A DNA stretch of 64,000 nucleotides. It comes from Vibrio chagasii. GTDB lineage: Bacteria; Pseudomonadota; Gammaproteobacteria; Enterobacterales; Vibrionaceae. Location of the stretch: contig NZ_AP025466.1 of NCBI RefSeq assembly GCF_024347355.1, forward strand, positions 1,364,001 through 1,428,000, read 5' to 3'. Positions 52,969 through 62,996 of this stretch are shown here, in pieces (position 1 is the stretch's first letter; every line of letters starts with the position of its first letter). A model generated the notes under the pieces. The model saw nothing but the letters and a program-made list of their open reading frames with translations. It had not been told where the DNA came from and made no database searches. Made by a program: the position numbers and the translations under genes.

Positions 52969-54225
52969 ATGTTATTAGGTGTTATTGCAGACGATTTTAC
53001 AGGTGCAACAGACATTGCTGGTTTCTTGGTTGAAAACGGGATGCGCACTATTCAATTGAACGGCATCCCGAAGGGTGACTTTGATGCTTCAGCGGATACG
53101 GTCGTGATCAGCCTTAAATCTCGCTCTTGCCCGGTAGATGAAGCGGTAACCGATTCGGTGACTGCGCTTAAATGGCTCCAATCTCAAGGCTGCCAACAGT
53201 TTTACTTCAAATATTGCTCGACGTTCGACAGCACAGCTGAGGGCAATATCGGTCCCGTAACCGATGCACTTTTGGCTGAGCTTGGCGAATCTTTCACTGT
53301 GGTTTGTCCTGCATTGCCCGTTAATGGTCGCACGGTTTACAACGGTCACTTGTTTGTTTTTGGTGAGCTATTAAGTGATTCAGGCATGCGTAATCACCCG
53401 GTTACACCGATGACAGATTCCAGTGTCGTTCGAATGATGGATGCACAATCAGAGGGTGTTTCTGGCTTGGTTAACTTCCAAACCATTGAACAAGGCTCTG
53501 ATGCAGTCACCGCTCGTTTTGATGAATTAAAAGCTCAAGGCAACCGTTATGCGGTCGTTGATGCTTTTAACGCAGAACACTTGGTGACGTTAGGCCAAGC
53601 CGCTAAATCTCTGAAGTTAATCACAGGTGGTTCAGGCTTAGCAGCGGGCATAGCAAAAAACTGGATTGAACATCTTGCTGACCAAAGCGACGCAAAAAAC
53701 GCAGGTAGCCCAATAAAAGCGCCAACGGTTGTGTTCTCGGGTTCTTGCTCGGTAATGACTAATCAACAAGTTACAGCTTACAAGCAACTCGCTCCTCATT
53801 TCGCTATCGACGTGAAGGCATGCTTAACCAACGATCAATACGCCAATGAAGTATTCGATTGGGTGATGACTAACAACCAAGGTGAGCTTGCTCCTTTGGT
53901 GTATGCAACCGCTGATGCGGCTGCACTGAAAGCCATTCAAGAAGAGTACGGTGCACAAGCTTCAAGCCATGCCGTAGAGCAATTCTTTAGCCTGTTAGCT
54001 ATCAAGCTACAACAACATGGTGTGAAGAATTTCATCGTTGCTGGTGGTGAAACCTCAGGTGTTGTGACGCAAAGTTTAGCGGTTAAAGGTTTCCATATCG
54101 GTCCTCAAATCGCACCGGGTGTGCCTTGGGTTAAGTCGGTTGAAGGTGATCTTTCACTAGCACTTAAATCGGGCAACTTTGGTGACGAGAATTTCTTCGC
54201 TAGAGCGCAATCATTCTTTTCATAA
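52969..54225 (+). CDS. otnK: 3-oxo-tetronate kinase
   Basis: A 418-residue four-carbon acid sugar kinase (DUF1537 family). The N-terminus GVIADDFTGATDIAGFLVENGMRT binds the sugar acid, and the C-terminal nucleotide domain has FIVAGGETSGVVTQSL. It phosphorylates 3-oxo-tetronate at C4. It starts two bases after the ltnD stop with GGAG overlapping the end of ltnD. Confidence 0.93.
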   Translation: MLLGVIADDFTGATDIAGFLVENGMRTIQLNGIPKGDFDASADTVVISLKSRSCPVDEAVTDSVTALKWLQSQGCQQFYFKYCSTFDSTAEGNIGPVTDALLAELGESFTVVCPALPVNGRTVYNGHLFVFGELLSDSGMRNHPVTPMTDSSVVRMMDAQSEGVSGLVNFQTIEQGSDAVTARFDELKAQGNRYAVVDAFNAEHLVTLGQAAKSLKLITGGSGLAAGIAKNWIEHLADQSDAKNAGSPIKAPTVVFSGSCSVMTNQQVTAYKQLAPHFAIDVKACLTNDQYANEVFDWVMTNNQGELAPLVYATADAAALKAIQEEYGAQASSHAVEQFFSLLAIKLQQHGVKNFIVAGGETSGVVTQSLAVKGFHIGPQIAPGVPWVKSVEGDLSLALKSGNFGDENFFARAQSFFS

Positions 54226-54236
54226 GCGAGATTCAG

Positions 54237-54884
54237 ATGAGTAAAGTTTTGATGAACGAACAGCAGTTAAGAGAGCAAATGGTAACGCTCGCTCGTTCGA
54301 TGTTCGAACGAGGTTACGCGACAGGTGGTGCCGGTAATCTCTCTATCAAATTGCCAAATGGGCATTTTCTAGCAACACCAACCGGTTCTTCATTTGGTCG
54401 TCTTGTGGCTGAGGAATTATCGGTTGTCGATATCGATGGCAACCATATATCAGGCAAGAAACCGTCAAAAGAAGCGGCATTCCACCTAGCGATTTATAGA
54501 AACAATGCAGAGTGCAATGCGATTGTGCACTTACACTCAACATACCTGACTGCACTTTCATGCCTTGTAGGGTTAGATCGTAATAACGCGATTAAGGCAT
54601 TTACGCCGTACTTTGTGATGCGAATTGGTGAATTACCTGTGATTCCTTACTTGCGCCCAGGAGACCCTCAGATCGCTGAAGAGCTTGCAAAGCGAGCTGG
54701 CGACTACCGAGCCTTTTTGTTGGCGAATCATGGTCCAGTAGTAACAGGCACTGATTTTGTCGATGCCGTGGACAATGCAGAAGAGTTAGAAGAGACCGCC
54801 AAATTAGCATTCTTATTGAAAGGGAATGATATCCGTTACTTAACGGACGAAGAAGTGATGGATTTAAAAGGGAGAGGCAAATAA
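54237..54884 (+). CDS. otnC: 3-oxo-tetronate 4-phosphate decarboxylase
   Basis: A 215-residue class II aldolase-type zinc enzyme: GGAGNLSIKLPNGHFLATPTGSS, and the metal histidines in IVHLHSTYLTALS and FLLANHGPVVTG. In this pathway it decarboxylates 3-oxo-tetronate 4-phosphate to dihydroxyacetone phosphate. It starts eleven bases after otnK, and its stop overlaps the otnI start (TAATG). Confidence 0.92.
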   Translation: MSKVLMNEQQLREQMVTLARSMFERGYATGGAGNLSIKLPNGHFLATPTGSSFGRLVAEELSVVDIDGNHISGKKPSKEAAFHLAIYRNNAECNAIVHLHSTYLTALSCLVGLDRNNAIKAFTPYFVMRIGELPVIPYLRPGDPQIAEELAKRAGDYRAFLLANHGPVVTGTDFVDAVDNAEELEETAKLAFLLKGNDIRYLTDEEVMDLKGRGK

Positions 54885-55660
54885 TGGCTAAGTTCGCAGC
54901 AAACTTAACGATGTTATTCACAGAAGTGCCATTTTTGGAGCGTTTTGAAAAAGCACACCAAGCCGGTTTCAAAGCAGTGGAATACTTATTCCCTTACGCG
55001 TTTGAAGCGGACGAGCTCGCAGAAAAAATGCAGAAATTTGGTTTTGAACAGGCCCTGTTCAATATGCCTCCAGGTGATTGGGATGCAGGTGAACGTGGCT
55101 TCGCAGCGATTCCTGGCCGTGAAGAAGAGTTTAAAGCCAGCGTTGATACAGCACTTATGTACGCTAAAGCACTGAATTGCAAGAAAGTTCACGCGATGTC
55201 GGGTCTACATGATGCGAATTTCACGAGGCATCAACACGTTGAAACCTTTATCTCAAACATTCGTTTTGCCGCAGATAAGTTTGCTGAGCAAGACATTGAA
55301 TTGATGATTGAACCGCTGAATAGCCGTGATGTTCCTAATTACTTCGTAGCTCACCAACGTGATGCTGTCGAACTGATTAAGTTGGTCGATAGGTCAAATG
55401 TGAAGCTGCAACTTGACCTGTACCACGCACAAATCATGGATGGCGATTTAAGTACTTTGATTCGTGAGGTTGCCGCTTATACCGGTCATATCCAAATTGC
55501 TTCTGTACCAGAAAGACATGAACCATCGGAAGGCGAACTGAACTACCCACACTTATTTAGTGTTTTGGATGATTCGGGTTATCAAGGTTGGATTGGCTGT
55601 GAATACACCCCAAAAAATACAACTGAAGCTGGTTTGGAATGGGTTAAACCCTATTTATAG
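54884..55660 (+). CDS. otnI: 2-oxo-tetronate isomerase
   Basis: A 258-residue TIM-barrel enzyme of the hydroxypyruvate isomerase-like family: FAANLTMLFTEVPFLERFEKAHQAGFKAVEYLFPY, catalytic IELMIEPLNSRDVPNY and GWIGCEYTPKNTTEAGLEWVKPYL. It converts 2-oxo-tetronate to 3-oxo-tetronate, linking LtnD to OtnK. Translationally coupled to otnC. Confidence 0.92.
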   Translation: MAKFAANLTMLFTEVPFLERFEKAHQAGFKAVEYLFPYAFEADELAEKMQKFGFEQALFNMPPGDWDAGERGFAAIPGREEEFKASVDTALMYAKALNCKKVHAMSGLHDANFTRHQHVETFISNIRFAADKFAEQDIELMIEPLNSRDVPNYFVAHQRDAVELIKLVDRSNVKLQLDLYHAQIMDGDLSTLIREVAAYTGHIQIASVPERHEPSEGELNYPHLFSVLDDSGYQGWIGCEYTPKNTTEAGLEWVKPYL

Positions 55661-55819
55661 AAGCAGCCAGCTTGAGCCTTTAAGGCAGATTTGAACTCGT
55701 AAAAATAAGATAAAGCGGCCCAAAATAAAAGTCGCTGCACAATAAAGTGCTGCGGGCGGTACTCCTATGCCTCTCGCATGCAAACCCTACACAACAAATA
55801 GTACAAAAAGGAAAATACA

Positions 55820-57274
55820 ATGGATGGAGCACTGATAGGCATCGTAATTGGCATTTTAGCCATGATGGGTATGATCATTAAAACGAGAATCCCGGTGGCA
55901 CTTGCTATGATTATTGCCAGTATCATCATGGGTCTGTTTGCTGGAATGGCACCAACAGAGCTGATCAACGCAATTAAAGCTGGCTTTGGTGGCGTACTTG
56001 GCGGGATTGGTTTGATTATCGCGTTTGGCGTGATCATGGGCGCGTGTTTTGAGCGTTCTGGAGCCGCTGTTCGAATGGCAAAAACGTTTGTAAAGCTGTG
56101 TGGTAAAGGTCGCGAAGACTTAGCACTAGGTTTTACAGGTGTACTTGTCGCTATTCCGGTTTTCTGTGATTCTGCGTATATCATTTTGCATTCTCTTGTT
56201 CGCGCAATTTCACGTGACACTGGTAAGTCAGCGGTTGGCCTAGGTGTGACTCTAGCGCTTGGCCTACTGATCACTCACGCACTTGTACCACCAACACCGG
56301 GTCCAGTTGCAGTAGCCGGTATTCTTGGCGTTGACCTCGGTGAGTACATGCTTTGGGGTTTGATGGTTTCTATCCCTATGATGCTGCTTTCTATGATTTA
56401 CATTCGCCGAGTAGGTAACGAGTACTACCGCGTACCAAACGGTGAAACATGGATTACTAACCAAGCTGATTGGGCAAACCTAGAGAAAGTAAAAGAGACA
56501 GACGACAAAGAACTACCAAGTAACTTCTTATCATTTGGTCCAATCCTTCTACCAATCGCATTCATCTTAATCAACACGCTTGTTGGCCAAGGTGACACTG
56601 CAATGCATACCGTTATTTCACTAATTGGTAACCCAGTGGTTGCTGTTGGTATCGGTGTTCTTATGGCGCTATACGGTCTTACTCGTCACATTGAGCGTAA
56701 AGATATGGTTAGCTCAATGGATGACGCGTTATCTACAACAGGTCTAATTCTTGTAGTAACTGGCTGTGGTGGTGCTATGGGTGCTGTTCTTAAAGCATCT
56801 GGTGCTGGTTCTCAAGTTGCAGAAGCTATCGCGAGCAGCGGCATTCCACCTCTACTTGTACCACTAGCCATTGCTTCAATGCTTCGTCTAATCCAAGGTT
56901 CAGCAACGGCATCTATGATGGTTGCAGCAACGATGACGCTGCCATTGGTTGAAACGTTAGGTCTAGACCCAGTATTCGTAGCACTTGCATGTGCGGTAGG
57001 CCCGGTTGGCTTCTCTCATTTGAACGATTCGTACTTCCACATCATCAACCGTACGCTAGGGATTACTGAACTAGCCGACCAAATCAAGATCTGGTCTGTG
57101 TCTTCAACTATCGCATGGGCGATTGGTGCAAGCATCATCATGGTTCTAAACTTGGTGTTTGGTAAAGGCGGTACACTGATTGATCCATTGATTCCAATTG
57201 CAGTTTTAGCAGCAGTATTTATCTGGCTAAAAAGCAAAGAGAAATCACAAGTAAAGGCAGCCGTTACTAACTAA
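55820..57274 (+). CDS. GntP-family sugar-acid permease
   Basis: A 484-residue GntP/gluconate:H+ symporter family protein with about twelve helices (MDGALIGIVIGILAMMGMIIK, HALVPPTPGPVAVAGILGVDLGEYMLWG, LRLIQGSATASMMVAATMT, HLNDSYFHIINRT). It matches the ygbN position and probably imports L-threonate or a related four-carbon acid. The 159-base gap after otnI has no clear terminator, so it may be in the same transcript. Confidence 0.9.
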   Translation: MDGALIGIVIGILAMMGMIIKTRIPVALAMIIASIIMGLFAGMAPTELINAIKAGFGGVLGGIGLIIAFGVIMGACFERSGAAVRMAKTFVKLCGKGREDLALGFTGVLVAIPVFCDSAYIILHSLVRAISRDTGKSAVGLGVTLALGLLITHALVPPTPGPVAVAGILGVDLGEYMLWGLMVSIPMMLLSMIYIRRVGNEYYRVPNGETWITNQADWANLEKVKETDDKELPSNFLSFGPILLPIAFILINTLVGQGDTAMHTVISLIGNPVVAVGIGVLMALYGLTRHIERKDMVSSMDDALSTTGLILVVTGCGGAMGAVLKASGAGSQVAEAIASSGIPPLLVPLAIASMLRLIQGSATASMMVAATMTLPLVETLGLDPVFVALACAVGPVGFSHLNDSYFHIINRTLGITELADQIKIWSVSSTIAWAIGASIIMVLNLVFGKGGTLIDPLIPIAVLAAVFIWLKSKEKSQVKAAVTN

Positions 57275-57387
57275 TACCGCTTACCTTTATATACTGCCCT
57301 TATTGCTTGATTGGCTTGCTAATCTGACATAGGGGCATTTTTGGATCGACAACCTATCAAAATTATTATTTCCTTGGATTTATCAGT

Positions 57388-58557
57388 ATGAAAATAGTTA
57401 TTGCACCAGACTCGTTTAAAGAATCTTTATCGGCTGTATCGGTGGCGGCGTGTATTGAACAAGGTTTTCGTGAAGTCTTCCCCGACGCGGATTACGTGAC
57501 CTTGCCTTTGGCTGATGGCGGTGAGGGTACGGTTGATGTTTTGCTACAAGTTTTAGCAGGGAAAAAGCGAGTAACTCAGGTTGAAGGGCCATTGGGTATG
57601 CCTGTAAATGCGGAATGGGCAATGCTTGAACCTTCAGAGCGTAATCCAAACAAAACCGCACTGATTGAGATAGCGGCGGCATCTGGTCTAGATTTACTGA
57701 CGCCAGAGCAGCGTGATCCTCTGGTGGCTTCTTCCTTTGGTACAGGTCAGCTCATTTTAGAAGCGATGCAGCAGGGCGCTCAAACGATCATTCTAGGCTT
57801 GGGCGGCAGTGCAACCAACGATGGCGGTGCGGGGATTGTTCAGGCGTTAGGGGGTAAGTTGCTCAATAGTGAAGGACAAGAGCTCAGCCGAGGTGGTGCT
57901 GTGCTAGCGGAGTTAGCATCTATTGACCTAACAGGTCTAGATTCACGCTGTGCCGATATAAAGTTGATTGTCGCATGTGATGTTGATAATCCATTGTGTG
58001 GTGATAATGGTGCTAGTCATATCTTCGGTCCACAAAAGGGTGCAACCCCAGAACAAGTTTTAATGCTTGATAAAGCTCTTGCGAATTTTGCTCAAATCGC
58101 TGAAACGCAGGGTTGTGTTAGTGGTGATGAACCCGTTCACAGCCGCACTGGTTATGGTGCCGCTGGTGGAGTTCCAATGGGACTCAGCTTGCTATTCAAC
58201 ATGCAGATTAAGCCCGGCATTGAGATGGTACTTGATGTATTACAAGCTGATGAGATATTGAAAGGTGCCGACCTTGTGATTACGGGGGAAGGGCAGATGG
58301 ATAATCAAACCTTGCAAGGCAAAACACCTTATGGCATTGCCAAGCGTGCAAGTTTACAAGGTATTCCAACCATAGGTATTGCCGGATCACTGGGCACTGA
58401 AGTCGAAGCGCTTTATGGTGAAATGAGCAGTTTGTTCGGGACTGTGCGCTCTCCACAGTCACTCGAGCAAGTACTACGAGAAGCTGAATTGAACTTAATT
58501 AGGACGGCAAGAAATATAGCTTCGACGCTGAAGTTAGGTCATGTAATTCTTAAATAA
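57388..58557 (+). CDS. Glycerate 2-kinase
   Basis: A 389-residue GarK/GlxK-type glycerate kinase: MKIVIAPDSFKESLSAVSVAACIEQGF, VTLPLADGGEGTVDVLL, ILGLGGSATNDGGAGI and DLVITGEGQMDNQTLQGKTPYGIAKRA. It makes 2-phosphoglycerate from D-glycerate. Its place after the threonate genes suggests that sugar-acid breakdown via glycerate is co-managed, or that the GntP permease has a broader range. Confidence 0.9.
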   Translation: MKIVIAPDSFKESLSAVSVAACIEQGFREVFPDADYVTLPLADGGEGTVDVLLQVLAGKKRVTQVEGPLGMPVNAEWAMLEPSERNPNKTALIEIAAASGLDLLTPEQRDPLVASSFGTGQLILEAMQQGAQTIILGLGGSATNDGGAGIVQALGGKLLNSEGQELSRGGAVLAELASIDLTGLDSRCADIKLIVACDVDNPLCGDNGASHIFGPQKGATPEQVLMLDKALANFAQIAETQGCVSGDEPVHSRTGYGAAGGVPMGLSLLFNMQIKPGIEMVLDVLQADEILKGADLVITGEGQMDNQTLQGKTPYGIAKRASLQGIPTIGIAGSLGTEVEALYGEMSSLFGTVRSPQSLEQVLREAELNLIRTARNIASTLKLGHVILK

Positions 58558-58757
58558 AATTCGGTGATACAAAGGCTTAGTTAACTCACCTGTTCGATAG
58601 GTTTGATAGATAGCAACGATAAATATAAACGATTATATTTTCTGGTCACTCAGGTCTATTCTTTATCCATATTATTTTAGTGGTTTTTAATGTATTGAAT
58701 CCGCTTAAATCTAAGATATGGCAACGATGCGATATCTTTTACCTTAAGGAATAGACC

Positions 58758-60209
58758 ATGAGTAAAAAACTAACTACAGCTGCGGGTTGTCCTGTTGCTC
58801 ATAACCAGAATGTTCAAACGGCGGGCAAACGTGGCCCACAGCTTCTACAAGATGTTTGGTTTTTAGAGAAATTGGCTCACTTTGATCGTGAAGTGATTCC
58901 AGAGCGTCGCATGCACGCAAAAGGCTCAGGTGCTTACGGTACATTTACCGTGACCCACGATATTACCAAATACACCAAGGCAAAACTGTTCTCTGAAGTT
59001 GGTAAGAAAACCGACTTGTTTGCACGTTTTACGACAGTAGCGGGCGAGCGTGGCGCGGCTGACGCAGAGCGTGATATCCGTGGTTTTGCATTGAAATTCT
59101 ATACTGAAGAAGGTAGCTGGGACATGGTGGGTAACAACACGCCTGTGTTCTTCTTACGCGATCCTCTTAAATTCCCAGATCTAAATCATGCAGTGAAACG
59201 CGACCCACGTACTAACATGCGTAGCGCGAAGAACAACTGGGATTTCTGGACTTCTCTACCTGAAGCTCTTCACCAAATCACTATCGTAATGAGTGATCGT
59301 GGTATCCCTGCGACTTACCGCCACATGCACGGTTTTGGTAGCCACACATTTAGCTTTATCAACAGTGATAATGAGCGTTTCTGGGTTAAATTCCACTTCA
59401 AATCTCAGCAAGGTATTAAGAACTTGTCGGATGCTGAAGCAGCGAAGCTGATCGGCGAAGATCGTGAAAGTCATCAACGTGATCTGCTAGAAAGTATCGA
59501 TAACCAAGACTTCCCAAAATGGACACTTAAAGTTCAAGTGATGCCAGAAGCGGACGCAGCGAAAGTACCTTACAACCCATTCGATCTTACTAAGATCTGG
59601 CCACATGCAGACTACCCATTAATTGAAGTGGGTGAGCTAGAGCTTAACCGTAACCCTGAGAACTTCTTCGCTGAAGTTGAGCAGTCAGCATTCAACCCTG
59701 CTAACGTGGTTCCGGGTATCAGCTTCTCTCCAGACAGAATGCTACAAGGTCGCTTGTTTGCTTACGGTGATGCGCAGCGCTACCGTTTAGGTGTGAACCA
59801 TCAGCATATTCCGGTGAACGCACCTCGTTGCCCTGTCCACAGCTACCACCGTGACGGTGCGATGCGAGTAGATGGTAACTTTGGTGGCACATTAGGCTAT
59901 GAGCCAAACAATGAAGGCCAATGGGCAGAGCAACCAGACTTTGCTGAGCCAGCATTAAACCTTGATGGTTCGGCAGCACACTGGGACCACCGTGAAGATG
60001 AAGATTACTTCTCACAACCGGGTGATCTTTTCCGCTTAATGACTGCAGAACAACAAGCGATTCTGTTTGATAACACAGCTCGTAACCTAGGCGGTGTGCC
60101 TAAAGAGATTCAACTACGCCACCTAAGACACTGTTACAAAGCCGATCCAGCATACGGCGAAGGCATTGGTAAACTGCTTGAAATCGATGTAAGCGAATTT
60201 AAGTCGTAA
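58758..60209 (+). CDS. katA: Catalase (clade 3, small-subunit heme catalase)
   Basis: A 483-residue monofunctional catalase. Distal His53 ([12 protein letters not shown]), Asn126 ([12 protein letters not shown]) and the proximal heme ligand Tyr336 ([18 protein letters not shown]) are intact, as are NADPH-type residues of small-subunit catalases. It dismutates hydrogen peroxide in the cytoplasm or periplasm; no signal peptide is seen. Strong codon bias suggests high expression. The 200-base upstream gap is AT-rich, and an OxyR site cannot be fixed by eye. Confidence 0.95.
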   Translation: MSKKLTTAAGCPVAHNQNVQTAGKRGPQLLQDVWFLEKLAHFDREVIPERRMHAKGSGAYGTFTVTHDITKYTKAKLFSEVGKKTDLFARFTTVAGERGAADAERDIRGFALKFYTEEGSWDMVGNNTPVFFLRDPLKFPDLNHAVKRDPRTNMRSAKNNWDFWTSLPEALHQITIVMSDRGIPATYRHMHGFGSHTFSFINSDNERFWVKFHFKSQQGIKNLSDAEAAKLIGEDRESHQRDLLESIDNQDFPKWTLKVQVMPEADAAKVPYNPFDLTKIWPHADYPLIEVGELELNRNPENFFAEVEQSAFNPANVVPGISFSPDRMLQGRLFAYGDAQRYRLGVNHQHIPVNAPRCPVHSYHRDGAMRVDGNFGGTLGYEPNNEGQWAEQPDFAEPALNLDGSAAHWDHREDEDYFSQPGDLFRLMTAEQQAILFDNTARNLGGVPKEIQLRHLRHCYKADPAYGEGIGKLLEIDVSEFKS

Positions 60210-60234
60210 CCGATTAGCTTGATTCGTTAAATGG

Positions 60235-60268
60235 AAGGCCGTTGAGTTAATCACTCAATGGCCTTTTT
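60235..60268 (+). terminator. Terminator of katA
   Basis: AAGGCCGTTGAGT (60235-60247) pairs with ACTCAATGGCCTT (60253-60265) with one mismatch, followed by T. Confidence 0.88.
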
Positions 60269-60417
60269 TATATCATTGGTATAAGTAAACTATTGAATCT
60301 TAGCCTATCACCTAACGATAGTTTTTTCCTATCGAAGTAATAAATTATGCCCATTATCTTTATGATTAGGGTGGGATTATCCTACGGCTATCAGTTTATA
60401 AAGTAGTAGAGTTTGAG

Positions 60418-61290
60418 ATGAGTAAAAGTGCATTAATCGTTGAAGGTGGGGCAATGAGAGGCATCTTTGCAGCCGGAGTATTAGACGCCTTTATGCAAGA
60501 TGATTTTCGTCCTTATGATTTTGCGATTGGTGTATCTGCGGGTGTGTCTAATCTGGTCGGTTACTTATCTCAGGCGCCAAAACGCAGCTACAGTGTGATT
60601 ACCACAATGGCGACCGATAAAACGTTCTTGAACCCAGCCCGCTTCGCTAAAGGTGGTAACTTGGTTGATGTGAAGTGGTTATGGAATGAATCAAACCAAC
60701 GTTACCCACTGGATTGTGGAGAGCTATTTTTAAGCATTCCACTGATTGCCGCGGTGACTAATGTCGACACAGGCAGTGCAGACTACTATCACATCAAGCC
60801 AGAAAATCTCTCGAACGTGGTTGAGGCAACAACCGCTCTGCCTATCGCTTATCGTGAAACACCGTGTTTCTCTGGTGGTTGTTATACCGATGGTGGGGTC
60901 GCGGATTCAATTCCGGTTCGTGAAGCATATCGACGAGGTGCGCGTGAGATAACTGTGATTCTTTCCCATCCACTGAGCTACCGAATGAAGCCGCAGAAGT
61001 ATCAATGGATGCTGAAAAAGCTGTTAAAGAAATTCCCCAACATTGCAGAATCGATGGCGGTGCGTGCTGAAAACTACAACCAATCTTTGGAGTTCATTCG
61101 TAATCCGCCTGAAGATGCGACCATTAAGGTGATAGCGCCACCTGAGGCGTTCGCGGTTAAGCGACTCACTATGGATAAAGCGATATTGGATGCAGGTTAT
61201 GAGATGGGCCTGAAAGCAGGGGAAGAACACTTGGCGATTCGCAAAGGGACCTATGGTTTAGATATCGAGGACTGCCACTTCTGCATCTAG
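60418..61290 (+). CDS. Patatin-like phospholipase family protein (YjjU-like)
   Basis: A 290-residue patatin-domain protein. Oxyanion-hole motif EGGAMRGIFAAG (Gly10-Gly15 area), nucleophile Ser40 in GVSAG, and catalytic Asp158 in YTDGGVADS form an intact Ser-Asp dyad. Members cleave acyl chains from phospholipids. No secretion signal, so it probably works in the cytoplasm on membrane lipids. Single gene. Confidence 0.9.
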   Translation: MSKSALIVEGGAMRGIFAAGVLDAFMQDDFRPYDFAIGVSAGVSNLVGYLSQAPKRSYSVITTMATDKTFLNPARFAKGGNLVDVKWLWNESNQRYPLDCGELFLSIPLIAAVTNVDTGSADYYHIKPENLSNVVEATTALPIAYRETPCFSGGCYTDGGVADSIPVREAYRRGAREITVILSHPLSYRMKPQKYQWMLKKLLKKFPNIAESMAVRAENYNQSLEFIRNPPEDATIKVIAPPEAFAVKRLTMDKAILDAGYEMGLKAGEEHLAIRKGTYGLDIEDCHFCI

Positions 61291-61312
61291 TTTTGATACT
61301 GAGATAAACCAA

Positions 61313-61349
61313 AAAGCCACGCTATTCTTAAGAACCTGCGTGGCTTTGT
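61313..61349. terminator. Bidirectional terminator between patatin and ldhA genes
   Basis: AAAGCCACGC (61313-61322) pairs with GCGTGGCTTT (61338-61347). Confidence 0.85.
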
Positions 61350-61383
61350 ATTTGTAGAGCTAGTTTGTTTTTAACTCAGTCCG

Positions 61384-62379
61384 TTATTCGACGAGTTCGT
61401 TGTCGCTGGTGTTGCCTGCAAAGAAAGCATCAACACTGGTTAGGGTTGTGTTCGCGATATTGAACAGAGCATCTTTGGTTAAGAAAGCTTGGTGACCTGT
61501 GAATAGCACGTTGTGACAAGCCGATAGACGGCGGAACACGTCATCAACAATTACGTCATTCGATTTGTCTTGGAAGAACAGCTCTTTCTCGTTGTCATAC
61601 ACATCAAGGCCAAGCGCGCCAATCTTACTCTGTTTAAGCGCTTCGATAGCCGCTGTGGAATCCAGTAGTTCACCACGGCTGGTGTTGACGATCATCACGC
61701 CGTCTTTCATCTTCTCAAACGCAGTCGCGTCTAATAGGTGATAGTTCTCTTTACTCATTGGGCAGTGTAGAGAAATCACATCCGACTCTTTGTAAAGTTC
61801 GTCTAGCTCTACATATTTAGCGCCTAGCTCAACGGCTAGTGGGCTTGGATATGGGTCGTAACATAGGATGTTCATGCCCAAGCCTTTCAGAATACGCATG
61901 GTCGCTAGGCCTATTTTACCGGAACCAATCACACCCACAGTTTTGCCGTAGAAGTTAAAGCCAACCAAGCCTTCTAGAGAGAAGTTTGCATCACGAGTGC
62001 GTTGGTATGCCTTGTGAAGTTTACGGTTCAAACACATCATCATGCCGACAGTGTGCTCTGCCACTGACTCTGGTGAATAAGCAGGAACGCGCACCACTTG
62101 TAAGCCAAGCTCTTTGGCTGCGTCTAGGTCGACCTTGTCAAAGCCAGCACAGCGCATTGCAATCAGTTTTGTACCGCCTTGTGCAAGAATCTCTAGCACT
62201 TCTCGCGATAGGTCGTCGTTTACAAACGCACAAACCACTTCATTGTCGTGCGCCATTTTCGCAGTGGTTGTGGTGAGGCGAAAATCATGGAAATGAAACT
62301 CAGCGTTGAGTTCGCCTTTCGCAAGGTTGAATGATTTTTCGTCGTATGATTTTGAGCTAAAAAAAGCAATGTTGAGCAT
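61384..62379 (-). CDS. ldhA: D-lactate dehydrogenase (fermentative)
   Basis: A 331-residue D-2-hydroxyacid dehydrogenase. The NAD motif is GVIGSGKIGLATMRILKGLG, and the catalytic Arg/Glu/His lie in NTSRGELLD, GLDVYDNEKELFF and FTGHQAFLT. The ELFFQDKSNDVI segment is typical of the LdhA branch, which reduces pyruvate to D-lactate during fermentation. Confidence 0.93.
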   Translation of the reverse strand: MLNIAFFSSKSYDEKSFNLAKGELNAEFHFHDFRLTTTTAKMAHDNEVVCAFVNDDLSREVLEILAQGGTKLIAMRCAGFDKVDLDAAKELGLQVVRVPAYSPESVAEHTVGMMMCLNRKLHKAYQRTRDANFSLEGLVGFNFYGKTVGVIGSGKIGLATMRILKGLGMNILCYDPYPSPLAVELGAKYVELDELYKESDVISLHCPMSKENYHLLDATAFEKMKDGVMIVNTSRGELLDSTAAIEALKQSKIGALGLDVYDNEKELFFQDKSNDVIVDDVFRRLSACHNVLFTGHQAFLTKDALFNIANTTLTSVDAFFAGNTSDNELVE

Positions 62380-62601
62380 GGCTTCCTCTCTTACCTAAAA
62401 AATGAATACCCCAATTATGTTTATTTGATAAGGGGTAAAAACTAACAACTCCGTTCAGTGTGCTAGAGTTTTTTTGTCTTGTCTATCACCATTAGTCATT
62501 GTAATTACTATGGTTATTTGGTCTCTTGTTGTTATTTACTGAACATCAAAAATCATACTACGATGTAGCTTGCTTATAAGTTCATCAATGCAGAGTCGAT
62601 C

Positions 62602-62934
62602 TTACTTTCGAGTATTGAACATTTTTTTGGTCTCTTTTTCTGACCAGAAGTTAATGTTGAATTGCGCGTCGTCACTCAGTTCTACTCGGTGCCAATATTG
62701 AGGTGGGCTTGTGGCAAATTGCCCTGCTTCAATAGTGATAACGGTTTCTGGTTCTGTCGCTTCTGCATCGGCAAAGCCATAGAAAGTGACGGTGCCTTCC
62801 ATTACGCAGATCTGACCAAACACGCCCTCAGCCGTATTGTGATGATTGAGCAATGCTGCTGGGATGTTGTCCTTAGTGAAAAACGGTGTTGAACGTTGAA
62901 TTTTCCAGTGAGAAGGAATACGTAAATGACTCAT
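62602..62934 (-). CDS. DUF1971 (TehB-like cupin) protein
   Basis: A 110-residue cupin-type protein with the DUF1971 pattern: PSHWKIQRSTPFFTKDNIPAALLNHHNTAEGVFGQICVM, then PPQYWHRVELSDDAQFNINFW. Related domains are fused to the tellurite methyltransferase TehB in other bacteria; here it stands alone. His residues in HHNT and WHRVE may bind a metal. The function is unknown. Confidence 0.87.
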   Translation of the reverse strand: MSHLRIPSHWKIQRSTPFFTKDNIPAALLNHHNTAEGVFGQICVMEGTVTFYGFADAEATEPETVITIEAGQFATSPPQYWHRVELSDDAQFNINFWSEKETKKMFNTRK

Positions 62935-62996
62935 ATAAAACCTCTTATTTAACTGTTCTTTGAAGTTGATACTTCGGTGTTTTAGGTGGCCTATCT

